Below are positions 1-12,700 of a DNA stretch of 64,000 nt, piece by piece. Below the pieces are notes generated by a model. The model was not told the DNA's origin and made no database searches. It was given only the letters and a program-made list of their open reading frames with translations. Source of the DNA: Halichondria panicea (lineage: Eukaryota > Porifera > Demospongiae > Suberitida > Halichondriidae); NCBI RefSeq assembly GCF_963675165.1, contig NC_087378.1, forward strand, positions 7,116,073 to 7,180,072, given 5' to 3'. Each line of letters starts with the position of its first letter. Within the stretch, counting starts at the first letter, position 1. A program made the position numbers and the translations under genes.

Positions 1-13
1 CTTTCACCTACAG

Positions 14-1525
14 ATGGAGACAGATGATATTGAGGCCATGGATACGGTTGATGACACTCAACCCACCACCCCTCCCCTAATGCACATCACCCTCAAAACG
101 GGGGACGACGGAGAGCCCGTGTTGTTGTCCTACACTCCCCTCCACTCTCCTTTCTGTCAGCAGATCTCTATGCAAGAGTACAAGGAACAGGCTACCAGCT
201 ACACTCAGCAGTCTGTCAAGGAGCTGAAGGCTTCACAAGAGTACAAGAGACACGTGGAGAGATGTCACAGGTAACAAAATAACAGCTCAAGAATTACAAC
301 AACTCAGGCTTTCTTGTCGTCCTTCCTCAGTATAAAATTACTAGGCTTTTTTTGCATGCTGTTAATTGATATTGCTCTAAATATTGTTTTCTCAGTCGCA
401 GAAGATAATTATTTTAAGTGCCATTTACCCCCCCCCCCCCGGTAGTTGTGGAGTGGTGTGGTACGATGGTCATGTGACTCAGGGTTGTAAGGAATGTGGA
501 GGGTATGCCATGACTCGAGAGTGCCCCATCTGCCGAGGCGTGTGTGGGAAACGATGGAGAAGAACAGTGGACATGGTGAGCCTGTAATAGCTGTCCATTG
601 ACATCTATCATTTCAAGGATGTCCAAACACTATACATGTGCACTTTATCTGCTCATGGTCCCACCTAGCCTCATTCCCAGGCCGATTTGTCAACAAATCG
701 GCCTAGTTGTCGACCTAGCATTATTTTAAAGACAAATCGGCCTGGGAACGAGGGTAGGTCCCACTTAGTCTCATGAATCAGCTGCACCTTTGGTGTCCGT
801 CTGAGCACTCTTTACGTGAACTCATGGGCCACGGTGGATTTCCAACGTGCCAATGGGATTGCTCACAAGCATCAGGTGACTTGAATAGGAGGCAGCAAAT
901 AGTGAAACTTTACATGCAGTTGAGCAGCAAGCAGTGATGTGGCTGAGCAGAGATAGCGGATGTGGTTGCATTTTTATGGTTTTGTTAGCTTGTACAGTGA
1001 CGTAATACATTCCATTGTGAAATGACTTCACGTAAAGAGTGCTCAGACGGACACCAAAGCTGATTCACGAGACTAGGTCCCACCATGCCGCCCCCCAACC
1101 CCGTGGAATGATTGATACACAAACAAGAAATGAAGCATTCAAGGAAATACGTGTTCTATCTAGGAGTTTGTAGGGGAAGACGAATAAGGGGTCCTGTGGG
1201 TCTTCTCGTGGGAAAAAGTTCTTTTAGCAGCTTCTCAGAATGATATTTGAATGCCATACGTAGTAGATTGTAGACCTTAGTCTCTAGTTTTGAATTTGCA
1301 GAATAGTGGGGGGGGGGAGAGAGAAACTCTTTGCCCCACCCCCCCTCTCACTGGATAGAACCCTGCATAATTAAATGCATTGTCCATGTATCCTTCTTAC
1401 AGAGTCACAGCATGGCCGATGCTCACTGGGAGGGGGAGTGTGGACACAAGGAAGCAGCTGCCAAATTGAAACAGTTATTACATATTCACAGTATAACAGA
1501 TGCTATGGAAGATTTGCAAACATGA
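14..1525 (+). CDS. Pinocchio-like cysteine-rich protein, 3 exons
   Basis: Three exons join in phase: 14-270, 446-575 and 1403-1525, giving about 169 residues. The first ~85 residues are acidic and low in recognisable motifs. The rest is Cys/Trp-rich: CGVVWYDGHV, GCKECGGYAM, CPICRGVCG, WRRTVDM and HWEGECG appear in that order. This spacing matches my recollection of insect Pinocchio (smell-impaired) proteins, a small family of unclear function. The paired CxxC motifs suggest zinc binding, which is inference. The first ATG lies directly behind a 3' splice site (ctttcacctacag), so a 5' UTR exon or further coding sequence probably lies outside the window. Intron 2 (576-1402) contains two MITEs. 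The exon model is firm; the family name is less certain. Confidence 0.6.
666..756. mobile_element. MITE, TAGCCTCG family, inside an intron
   Basis: A 91-bp inverted-repeat element. The left arm starts tagcctcattcccaggccga and the right arm ends tcggcctgggaacgagggta. The flanks are ggtcccacc (657-665) and ggtcccact (757-765), a 9-bp target-site duplication with one mismatch. Related copies lie at 35423-35531, around 38600-38690 and at 61991-62046. Target duplications of 9-10 bp fit a Mutator-like (MULE) origin, which is inference. Confidence 0.75.
766..1075. mobile_element. MITE, TAGTCTC family, abutting the previous element
   Basis: A 310-bp element with ~50-bp terminal inverted repeats: tagtctcatgaatcagc at the left and its near complement ending gattcacgagacta at the right. 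The left arm has a 5-bp insertion. It is flanked by ggtcccact (757-765) and ggtcccacc (1076-1084). The left flank is also the right flank of the neighbouring MITE at 666-756. Confidence 0.75.
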
Positions 1526-2059
1526 TTGTGATTTTAATTTTGCTTGCTAGATCTTTTTTATGTTGTGTTGTGATTCATTGGAATGTGTGACGTTCGTTTT
1601 GCAAACCACTAAATCCGTTCTATTAGGGAAAAATCAGCATGTGAACCCACAGTATGAAGAAAGGAGGTGTGGCAGCTAGCTGCAGTATGAACTCCCGGAT
1701 CTCTGTAGCAAATGCTACTAGATCAGAGCTGCTGCGATCTGGCTTGGTATGCCATTGCTTGGTAACAACAGATGGCTGTGGGTGGTCCTCTTGCTCTCCA
1801 CCAACCTCCTCACTGGTCTCTTTGTCTTCATCAATCTGAAGGACACTGGTGAGAAATCTTGTGGCCAGGGTAGCTGCCGACCAATGGCGACCATGTGGGC
1901 TGACTAGACTTACTGTACATCTACTGTAGCTGGCTAGAGAGAAGTGCATGGACTCAATCAATCAGCCTCCCTATTTAAGTAGGTAGATCCATAGATGTTA
2001 GATCCACGTATGCATGACGATAGCGTAGCCTTTCAGAAATCTGCTCGTGTATAAAAGTA
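1526..2059. other. Intergenic region with one unexplained minus ORF
   Basis: The 534 bp between the Pinocchio-like gene and B3GAT hold a minus-strand open frame from an ATG at 1949 to a stop at 1623 (about 109 residues). It has an acidic middle and a hydrophobic C-terminus (FILWVHMLIF) and overlaps no recognised exon. I do not recognise it and it may be chance. A TATA-like gtataaaag lies just before the B3GAT start at 2060. Confidence 0.3.
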
Positions 2060-4754
2060 ATGGATGTTGTCTACTCTTGTTCTTCATACGCAGGTGATCC
2101 TGATAGATATGACAGCAATTACCACCAATTTAATGTGTACAGTAGCCATCAAAACAGCAGGAGAATATCACCACGACACACCATTATTGAATCACCTATT
2201 ACTGTACAAAGACGAACACAATCTCAACTGAAGTTGAAGAAGCTGCTGGGAAGATTCGGACTTTTGCTAGCAAATTCCTCAGCGACTTCAGTGTATGCAA
2301 ACTGCTCAATAGCCTCCGAACGGAATAGTTGCGAGGTGGCCAGTGTACGAACTATGATGAACTTTGACCTGGACTCTTCAAGCGCCTGTTGGACTATGTC
2401 ACACACTAATTTGACTATCACGGGACAATGTTCACACAGCACAGAGTCTTCGACCACCACTAGCCAACCGAGCGTGCGGAGTATATTTGCCATCACACCA
2501 ACTTATGCACGCTACACTCAAAAAGTTGACCTCACTTCTCTGTGTCAGATGGCGATGCACGTGCAGAACTTAGTGTGGATTATCGTGGAGGATTCTAGCG
2601 AGAAGACGGATCTAGTTGCAGACCTACTGGACCGATGCAAAGTCACGAGTGTTCACTTGAATGTACGCACACCACCCTCCTATAGACCACGCCCAGGTGC
2701 CGATAGATACAAGGAGATGTACTCTCGAGGGGTTAAACAGAGGAACTTGGGGTTGGGCTGGATCAGGAAACATTGCTCAATAGTGAAGAACTGCACGGGA
2801 GCTGTGTACTTTATGGATGATGACAACAAGTATGACCTGAGGCTGTTCGAAGAGGTAACTATTGTGATTAGACTAAAGACTAATGTTTTGACTCCCTTAA
2901 AAGGTTTCTTTCAATTAGTTTAATTATAAAGTATACCAGATGGTATCTTTTCAGAGGGAGGACACGATTAACCTTAGCTCTAATTAGCTAATTATCGCGA
3001 CCTTTTAATTACATTCTTTGAACGATTCATCTTTTCTTTCTTTATAACCTCTACATATTGGGACACACAGAACAGTACTGTAGTATGAGTGACAGGCAAT
3101 TCTTGCAGGCACAGAGCAAACCATACAAATAAAGGGGTGTTAGAAGCTGAGACTGTTAGTGTCATTGATGTTCTTCATGTTGGAGACACTCTGAACTAAA
3201 CAATTCCATGTTGCAGCTTTATCACAGAGACAGGAGTGCCTAGCGCCTGGGGTGCTTCTCACAGGGATCTTGGAGACAGGAGTGCCTGGGGTGCTCCTCA
3301 TAGGGATCCTGTCTCCAGGATCAAGAGTGCTTCTCACAGAGACAAGATCAGAGTGCCTGGGATGCTTCTCACAGGGATCTTAGAGATAGGAGTACTTGAG
3401 GTGCTTCTTATAGGGGTCCTATTACCTTCAGGTCCTGACAACTTGGCCATAGGGGTACCTCCAGTAGGAGAAAAGGCTTACTTTGCTCTAGCTCTTGTGT
3501 TCAATATGTAGAGGTTATAAAGAAAGAAAAGATAAATCGTTCAAAGAATGTAATTAAAAGGTCGCGATAATTAGCTAATTAGAGCTAAGGTTAATCGTGT
3601 CCTCCCTCCTCTGGTATCTTTTAGTTCAGTACCTCCTCTGTTTTAGTTTGCAAGTTTTTGTCAGCATGGCCAATCTTTGATAACTGAGCTTGTGCTGTTA
3701 GTTCAAGAGAATTATGCAGCTACATGTAGTGGCCACTTTCATGTCCTCTGCTTTTGTATGCTAGAAATGGAATACAAATGTTACGTAATTAAGTATTATC
3801 CCTTTGTTCCTCACTCGCATCTGTAGATAAGGAAGACGGAGAATGTGTCGGTGTTCCCTGTTGGTTTCAGTGGGGGACTCAAGGTGGAGGGGCCCACGTG
3901 TAACAAGGAGAGACGGGCAGTCTCATGGCATGCTGAATGGGGACCTGACAGGTAATGTACTCCAGCTAGCATAATGTAACAAAGTCGAAGGTTTATAGTA
4001 TAGAAAGAAGATGAATAGATCTACTATCACTTGTTATTCAACTTATATAACATTTATAGAGCTACGTCTGAACTTGAACAATGCATTCATGTAGATTGTT
4101 CGTTATTGTTCCCCCAGGCCTTTCCCTATAGACATGGCTGGGTTTGCCATCCAAGTGACGGTCCTCCTCTCCAAGCCGGATGTGTGGGTGGGATTTGACG
4201 AGTTAGGGGAGCCCACTCAGCGAGGTTATCTTGAGACTAGCTTCCTGGAAAAGTTTACCAGTAGAGACGCAGTCGAGTGTAGGGGAAACGACAGAGAGGT
4301 GTGTTGTGCATACTAGCTCTAGTGTGCATGTGCATACCTCATTGTACCCAGGAAAATAACTTGTACTAAAACAACGTTGTGACTTACATGTACAGTATGT
4401 AGGGAGATTGTATGTATCCTTCGTGTCCTAGTTGAATTTGTAGGTATTCGATAGCTCAATTGAATGATGAGCTATGATTGTTCGGGTCCAAATATTCTGT
4501 TTTTGAAGAGAAGCATGAGCCCTGGTGATGTTTCCAACCTAGTTGGGATTGTCTGATTCCACAGTCTCTACCCATGATAATTATTACCATGTATTTGTAC
4601 CGTGTAAAGTGATGATAGCAACAGTATTTCATGCACTGTGTCATGACTTGCATTGTTCTGCTTTATACAGGTCCTGGTGTGGCATGTGAAGACACAGAAA
4701 CCCTGGATCTTATATGAAGTCAACAACCCAACTGATGACCATTTTGAAGTCTGA
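2060..4754 (+). CDS. B3GAT: Galactosylgalactosylxylosylprotein 3-beta-glucuronosyltransferase (GT43)
   Basis: Four exons join in phase: 2060-2854, 3827-3951, 4118-4298 and 4671-4754, giving 394 residues. The family transfers glucuronic acid from UDP-GlcA in the Golgi, finishing the proteoglycan linker or making the HNK-1 epitope. Visible hallmarks are FAITPTYAR at the start of the catalytic domain (~153), the metal-binding DDD at 253-255 in YFMDDDNKYDL, PVGFSGGLK, GPDRPFPIDMAGFAI, SFLEKF and the C-terminal VLVWHVKTQKP. The ~150 residues before the catalytic domain contain no transmembrane anchor, unlike family members, so a first exon carrying the signal anchor may lie upstream. A cag at 2091-2093 could be its acceptor. 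Intron 1 carries a 660-bp MITE. Which of the B3GAT1/2/3 subgroups it belongs to cannot be told by eye. Confidence 0.9.
2952..3611. mobile_element. Large MITE with internal minisatellite, B3GAT intron 1
   Basis: Terminal inverted repeats of about 110 bp enclose the element. The left end starts cagagggaggacacgattaa and the right end is the near-perfect complement. Direct repeats tggtatctttt at 2941-2951 and 3612-3622 form an 11-bp target duplication. The interior (about 3225-3435) is an imperfect minisatellite of 30-45-bp units around gggtgcttctcacagggatc. No transposase frame is present. The long target duplication suggests a MULE-derived non-autonomous element. Confidence 0.75.
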
Positions 4755-4983
4755 TAAACAGTGATTATTTTTTCTACATCTATTATCATTATACTGTGTG
4801 TTATTAATTTATTTTTTCACTTCCATTTTTTGTCACATGTAAATTTTGCAATAATTAACGATTCATAAAAATCGAGGAAAGTAAACACATTATGAAATAG
4901 CACATAATACTTATACAGATCTATAAAAAGTATACACAAGCACAAACGTTAATTAGCCACAAACGTTATAATTAATTATATTG

Positions 4984-7900
4984 CTACATTGGAGAGTAGG
5001 TACCAAGTTTAGTTTCAAAGTCTAGCTTGAGTCTCGTCTGTAACTTGAACACCTGCGTCTTGTCATGCCACTTGAGCAGCTCTTGTGGTAATAGGAGGAC
5101 AAATGGCCACAGAAAACCAATAATCCATACATAAAAGGGAATGGAAGATAGGCTTGAAATGACCGGCAAATTTCTGACAGTGGTTGCAAACGCTTGAGAT
5201 ACAGCAAAGTATATGACTTGTAAGGTAACAACAGTAAGCAGGACAACAATATACTGCCATGATAAGAATCGCCATAGTTTCCAAATTTGTTTTGTGCGAT
5301 GGATGAATCTGAGAGAGTAAGAGGATAGATACAAACAAAGAAAGAATGATACAAGATCTTGAGCCAATAACAGTCCTTGTTCGCTGTTTCCACGCCAACC
5401 GTTCCAAGCAGACGACCCATTTCTGTTCCCCAGTAAAACATGACAGTCTGAATTAGGGATATCGTTGAAGCATATTCCCGATAGAGTCAGTCCAAATAAC
5501 AGTAAACACACAGCAATCGTAGGGACAAAGGTCACCACAAAGTCGGACAATAATAAATACTTCTCGCTCAATATTTGCTTCTTTCTAGCCGGCATCTGTG
5601 ACTTAATTCTCGGGTCTTTTGGAGTCCATAGAAACGACATTGAGATGCACGGAATAACAAAAAACACAAGCCAAAACAAGTGGCTGCCATCAAGCGGAGG
5701 AGGGAGAAAGAACAGCTCTGCCAGCAACAGTAGGAGTGCTACACTTAGATACGACCCCAGGCCATACAGCAGTCCATGTCTGATCACGCTCAGGATGTGC
5801 CTAGACTCTGTAATGAGACACAAGAGGGAGACGTCTTGGTCACGATTGAAACACAGCTGACTTGTGGTCGAGTTGAGATTCGCGGCCATTTCCAGCGGAC
5901 TAGGCCACACCCCTTCCCTGCTCAGGAGGCTGGTGCTCTGGGAGGAGGTGGAGGTACTGAGGGCACACGTTTCCGTCTCCACACACGTTGAAGTGTTGAC
6001 ATACTCAGGGATCAAACTCAAACTGATGTCAGACTGCGAAAAAATTGAGAGATTCTCCCGATTCCAAGCATTTCCCAGACAGAGGACAACTTCAGAGTTT
6101 TCCTGTAATATTTTAATCATCTCTGTGATAGTATCCGTGTTGCAATCGGTAAATAGAGGCACTTGAAGGGGAACATTGTCTACGTTCTCGATGTGCGGTC
6201 GAATACTCTCGATTCCGATCGGTAGTTTTGCTCGATAGTTGGACATGTAAGGGTTAATGACGGAATTGAGGCTGCTAGTACTGCTGCTTCTACTCAGCCC
6301 CAAACCAGAGCTGAAAATATTTTCCATTGCATATTCGACATCGGGGGCAAGAGAAATATGACAGTTCCAGTCCGTTTCCAATCCTAGTTTCAGTGCAAAT
6401 GCTTTCCCTCTGACTTCATTCTCACAAGTAAAATGCACAAAGCGAATACCGGCCACTTGCAGGTCTTCAATAAGAGCAACTACGTCCATTTTTGGCTTAA
6501 ATTGAAACGAAACGAGACCTAGAAACACTTGATTGCATTGAAGGGCTCCGAATACTTGAGAGGCTGTTTTCAGCTGAGCGGACTCTTCCACAGTCGAACA
6601 CATCATGCTCATTTCACTATAACTTCTAGACATTTCCGAGGCAGGTACAAACATTCCGATGCTCTTCTCGGGAATAGAGTTGCTTAACAACAGTGGGTTG
6701 TACGCTAGGGCAATGCAGTAGCCAGTGTTACTTCGTCTGGTATAAAACTCCAAAATGGTCGTCCGTTCCACATCGGTCATCGGCTGAAGATCTCGTCCAT
6801 CCCAGAAATCGCTACAACACGAGATAACCATATCCCCACTGCCCCTGCTCATTAAGAGATGATTGGACGAATTAACGGGCTTCAAAACGAGAGACACAAT
6901 GTGTGGTTGGATAGCATTCAAGCTACTCATAGTAACAGCAGACGACTCAGTTTTAAGACTGCGGGCGCTAAGGGGAGGGGATTCACCAAAACTGTAAAGA
7001 TAGACTTTTTTCTCGAATAAATTAGAGGCGTAATCTGACACGCCAATCTCCAGACCAAGAGAGCACGCACACGAGGTCTGGTCAACGAGGCGAATCAGCT
7101 GGGAGGAGATGCTGGGAAGTTGCCAGTTGGAGTTTTGTTTGGTTAGGTGAGCGGTTGTCAATAGGTTGACTCCTACTGGTTTGAGGGATCCCAGGTACGT
7201 CTTCCAGTTCACATCATCGAAACAAATGCCTGAACCATGCTCGAAACTTGGGGAGATGTCCAGAATCTCTTTTACGACTTGAATGGGAGAATAATCGGAA
7301 TAGGTACTGACACTGTCCGGAGTTATTAACTTAACGTCTAAAGTTTGTGCAGCTGTAGAAGAAATGGAATCTTCAATATCGAGTTTGACTGCGAGAGGGT
7401 TGGTGACCTCCATTCTGTCTTGAGAGTTTTGCATGCTTGGTGGTTGAAATGATTCTGCTTTGCTATCAGGGCCAGTGAAAGTCACTTTGACAGCGTTTTT
7501 TAGAGAGGACTGCAGCAGCTGGAGGGAGGGAATAGATAGATCAATGGTAGTGTATTGGGTAGTGGTGGTATACACAACATGTCCACAACACAGGCTTACA
7601 GCAGCATACAGTACATAGCCAGAACATTGCAGGGAAACAGCTCATCTATAACTGTATACTTACACACAACACTTGTTCTAGTACATAACACGTTGGGTAA
7701 AGGTCCAAAACAACATTTAGTTATAGTACACAAACACTAAACTACTGTATTCAGGTGGCTACCAGTCCGAGAATATTCCCCCTATCAATGTTTGTACTGT
7801 ACCTAAACATACAATTTACAGCACTCGAACATTCAGGGGAAGTCCCCATGCACACCATGTACACACACACACACGTATATACAGTACGTACCTCTTCACT

Positions 7901-9163
7901 CTGCTCCTCAGCACTCTCCATTTTGTCCAGCTGTGCCCTCTCAGCTTCCTCAAAATCCTCCGTCCTCAACACTAACACCTTCTCTGGTGTGGGGAATCCC
8001 CCAGTCAACAAGTTCTCTTTGTCCACGGCACACAATGAAGTTAAACTGCCAAGGATGTGAAAAGATCGATAGTTTGGGTAACTTGCGTGATTCCATAAAA
8101 GTTTGAACATTCGAGAGAACGTAATGAAAACTTTTTTGATTCTGTCAGCTCGTTTATTCGATGTGAAGGTTGGTTCACTCTCGATCAAAAGAGTCACTAT
8201 AGCTGTACCATAGAGATTGACGACAGTCCATACAATAGGTAGGGGTACCAGTAGAATAGGTAGCACTGTGTACACTGGTTGCCGTAGGAGCATTTCAGGC
8301 CAGCTGTCTTCAAAATCACTCGTAAGGGAGTAGTACCTGATAATGTTGTATAGTAGGGAGACCAAGTACACTATCACGGTCAGTAATTCCATTGCAGCCA
8401 TAACACGATTTCGTTCTTTGGTTAGCACAGTTTTTGATCGATGTTTCGCCACATTGGTAGTCAGCAGTGAGGTGATGGGAGTCTCTAAAACGGTCCATTT
8501 CGGTGGAGCAGATTCTGGAATAAAACTAACGGTATTACCACCGGGAATATTCACATTAGCAAATACATCGGAGGGAGGCAATTGTCCAAGTTCTAAACTG
8601 AGTTCTTTATACAATTGTGAGCTAGTCAGGAGAGAAACTTTAGCTGGAGAGGGTACCTCTGGATGCAGTTCAATCACATCACCTTCAACAAGAAGGCTGG
8701 TGGGTAGATTCACACAAGCTCGATCTCGATATGCCAAAACAGTGAAATTTCCCCTCAGAGTGGAAATGGGTGACTTTGGGTACGAACGAGCGGTCCATGG
8801 ACAATTAGTCCTAAGGAGTGGTTTGATGTGAGAGAGAAGACGTCTGATTCGTCTCGTCTTTAGTATGTACATTTCCCATACGAATAGAACAATGTTGATA
8901 ACGACAAACAGTAGTAAGATAAATGCTTGTAACAGGACTGTTGCATCCTTTCTCCCCGAAACGAAGAATTCCACAATCAGAAAAATAGCTGCTATAATAG
9001 TCAGTACACTTGAGATAAGAGCGTAGGGTGAGCGTATGATCTCACGGGGCCAGTTGACACGGCAACAGCTGATAGCGTACTCGTGTAGTTGGGTCAGTAG
9101 TCTCTCCTGGGCCTGTTGTGAGCTTAGTCCAAGAACGGCTGAGTTGTCCTGTTTACGATCCAT
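4984..9163 (-). CDS. TMEM94: TMEM94 (P-type-ATPase-like multi-pass ER membrane protein)
   Basis: Only two coding exons, 9163-7892 and 7518-4984, join in phase to give 1268 residues; the human protein is 1356 as I recall. It has four membrane spans in the N-terminal half (about residues 48-70, 75-100, 255-275 and 295-325) and about six in the last 250 residues. TMEM94 is an ER protein related to P-type ATPases and linked to magnesium handling. The phosphorylation motif of ATPases is degenerate here: CAVDKENLLT, with Asp at about 381. Other family hallmarks are SLKPVGVNLL, GIRFVHFTCENE, LGLETDWNCHISL, VPLFTDC and VVLCLGNAWN. A single intron of ~370 bp contrasts with the many-intron neighbours. 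The start ATG at 9163 is the first in frame and begins MDRKQDNSAV. Confidence 0.9.
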
Positions 9164-9703
9164 AGTCGAGGCAACGGTTCAGCCGACTGAGGATACATAG
9201 TGTATGCGTTATTGGATATAAATCACTGCATAGTTTAATACATTGGGCAGTGGGCCTGACTTTTTAATATAATGCCATGTTTTATTTAAAGAGCTATCTA
9301 CCATGAGCTACTAAATTGAGCTAGATTAGATCATTGCATTTCCCTCACATGCAGCTCTGGTAGCAGGTCCCTGAAGTCCTGTACGCAGTAAAAAACTCTT
9401 TGCAGGCCTTTCTGAAGCTCCAATCAGACTTCTTTCTTTAATACTGTTTCTCAACTCATATCATTGAAATAAAGGGAAAGGTCGTCTTTAGAACAAACTA
9501 TTAGAGCTTGCTGTTAAAAGTTGTTAAAGTTCATTACCATCTTTACCCAATTGCACCTTGCTTGCACTGAGTGGGTGGGTATACAGAAAGGGGTGTACTT
9601 TGTAGAAATTACACACACACACATACACAAAAAAACTAAATACACAAGGGTAGAGTTGTTCAGTTCCATAAATCATCTAATCGACTCCAATTCTGGATAC
9701 ACT
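9164..9703. other. Intergenic, nothing recognised
   Basis: These 540 bp lie between the 5' end of TMEM94 and the 3' end of the SHFL-Death gene, both on the minus strand. They are AT-rich with a short CA run near 9611. A plus-strand ORF at 9521-9766 shows no family motif and is probably chance. The region should contain the TMEM94 promoter, but no clear element stands out. Confidence 0.5.
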
Positions 9704-12700
9704 TTACTCTACCTCCAATTCTGCCTCCAATTCTGCAAACATAAACAAAAATTAATATCAAAATGAACATATGAACCACAATTTGTGTTGACCTTTAGCA
9801 ATCCTGCAAACTCTTTCTGCCAGAACTGCATCACCTTGTAAAGCTCCTATTAATATTTTGTACGATGCCATGAACCCGTTGGCACGGTGCCATTGGTCCA
9901 AAACACTGTGTGCTTTCATAACGGGACCAGTAAGCTGTTGATCGCTGTTAATGTCCATAATATATCCTTTTTGAACTCCCAAATTTATTGCCAACTCCCG
10001 CCAATTCGGAACCAATACAGCAATCCTTTTGAGGTGTTCACTTGAGCATTGTGTTTTCAACACTGCTTCAGAAACACCCACATGGTCAACTATAGACTGA
10101 TACGTAGGACCTACAACAGTGGGTACATGCAATGTGAAACAGGATAGCAGTTACTTAGTTACTTACCATCACTAGCTTCACTTCGGGATGAGTGTGTGGA
10201 CAAAGAGGGAGGTCTGGATGGGGGAACTTTAATATTGAACTCGATTTTTTCCTCTGTTCCTATTACCCCAAATGTGCACACTTGATGCTGTTCTGAGGTT
10301 CCGTGGATGGACATAGCGATTCGTGGAGGATAGAAACCACGCTTTTTCCTCTTTGGCAGGTCTAAAAGCTCTTGTTTAATCTGAAAGAAAATATAATTCT
10401 AACAAAGATGCTGATAGAGAGTACAGCTTACAATGCAAGGAGACGAATGGAGTACAACCTCTACTTCAGTGTTTGTGGGTAACAAAAGCTCAATTTTGTT
10501 AGCAGACAGCCGAATATGACGTGGCTCGCCATGATAACTATCTTCTTTGAACTTTTTACGTAGATAGTCTTCAAAGTCCTATAAAGTGATCATAATAATA
10601 ATTATTATTAGTATAAAATCATTATTATTATTATGGGTTTCTTACGTGCATGTACACATCACTGTCCAATGAAGCTGTAAAGAAGGCAAGGCAAGAAGGC
10701 AACAGAAAGTACAGGCAGACAACATACAGATCTTTTCGCCCTAAAAAAGAAAAAGTGAAGGCACAACAATCTATTTTGATTCACTCACTTTTCGTTTTGC
10801 GTCTTGCCAACAGTCCAAAGCAAAAGTGCCGCACTGATACTGACACCGCCGGACAGCCATCAGAATAATATGGTTTAGCAAACACATCAACTTCTTCCAT
10901 GAAAATCCATACGTTTTGCTTTTTCCGAACCGAAGGCTTATCTCGGCTTGTAAGAAAGATAATCTCGTCACTGTTCTTGATATCAGCAAAGACCTTAATC
11001 TTAAGCTCAACGTAGGATTTAAATATATGCGGTGGATGGAGCAAGTAGACAGGGCTGATGGGCTCATAATCAGAGGGAAATTCGAACGGACCCTCTAGAT
11101 CTAGACATGCTTGAACTGTCACAGAGACCTCATCACCTTGGTGGATTGCATTGGGAGGGATGGTGACATGAATTCCTTCACCGATGATATCAGCTCCATG
11201 ATGATCGACACTTTTTTGGAATTCCCTCCGCGAGAACCTAACTGGAAGGTAATCATGCTTAATCGTTGAAGAACGCTCCCAATCTGGAATGGAATGTATA
11301 ATTATAATTATGATACCTTAAGGTGACATATTTTCACAGGTAGATTTGTTTGCGTTTTTACAGTTTTGTACATTTTGCGGTATAATTTTTTGCGAAATGT
11401 CGATCTGGATACATTAAACAAGAGGGCGGCCAATTATATGCGAGTACTAATTTTTGCGATTTTACTCTCATTCGCAGAAATAGCAGAAATTAATACACGC
11501 GAAAATATGTCACCTTAAGGTACACATCACAAGAAATTACCATGAGAAGTTGTGTGAACAATAGCAGCAGTGTTCTTTGCACTGTCAGCAGTGCTCACTG
11601 TGTCGATGTTACTAGCAGTACCGATGCCCGAGTCGTGGATGGTAGACACTTGAGAGGAGAGCTTCTCAGAACCGGCGGACCCAGTCTCAGAGGGCTCAGG
11701 CGTTTTGTCATCATTCTCAGAAGAATCATCACAAGAATGCGTTCTCAATTCACGTTTTCGAGTTGGATGATTGGAGCTTGTAGCGTCATCACTATCAAGA
11801 TCTGAATCTGAAGAGTGCATTGTTGTCAGTGAGCCTTCTCGTACAAAGTCGTCATCAGATTGATCAAGCGTAGAGTCAGAGTCAGTTCCATTGTCACTGC
11901 TGGAGTAGTGTGAATCATCATCACTACTGGCAACTGTTGATTCGTCATCACCGAAGTCTGAACTGCCTGCTTGGGTCAGGAATGTCCTTTCGGTTGATCC
12001 TGTTGAAACATGCGCGGTACTTGGGTTAAAAATACACTTTCTCTTTTTACGTTCATACGGGGAAACATCATCAAGAGTAGCTACATTCTGAGGAGATTCT
12101 TCTTCAGTTGGCCATGGGTCAAATAGTTTAGTCTCAGGATCTACGGGTTTGCGTATCTTATGTGTTTTACGAAACCTGGGATGAATATGTGGATGATGAA
12201 CCATCTCATAGCATTTTTTGCATTTACAAGCCAAGGTAGCATGACAAAATCGAAAGAATATGCGGTTGCAATTTTTATTCTGGCAAATATAGCGACCGCG
12301 ACCAAACTCTTTGTCTCGAGGGAGGGCATCGTATTTTACCCAACAGTCTTTGCACGTAGATACCCGTTTTGTGGTGAAGACTTTTCTCCACCAAAAATGA
12401 TTACAACGGAGACAAGCGAATTCCCTAAGTTCAGACACTTCATTAAGCATGTTATGCTGTCTGAGAACAGCCTCTGTTAAGAGGGGTTGTCTAGGATCAA
12501 CACCACCTTCAAGAATTTTAATCTGATCTTCCTTCTTCATAGATCGTAAGCCTTTTCTTGAACTATGAGCTTTGGCATTTTTGTCACCAGGCTACATGTA
12601 CGTATAGAGAAAAATGGTAAACATTGGTTACAAAATTATGCTTTTACGGTACCTTGTAGAAATGTTGCTGTATGTTTCTCAGTGCTTTATTGACACCACT

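Noticed and set aside
1623-1949. Minus ORF of about 109 residues as a gene
   Set aside because: No recognised motif, splice partner or codon signal. Kept only as a note in the intergenic entry.
5022-6166. Several 70-139-residue ORFs on both strands
   Set aside because: All overlap the TMEM94 exon, where the 844-codon frame is clearly the real one.
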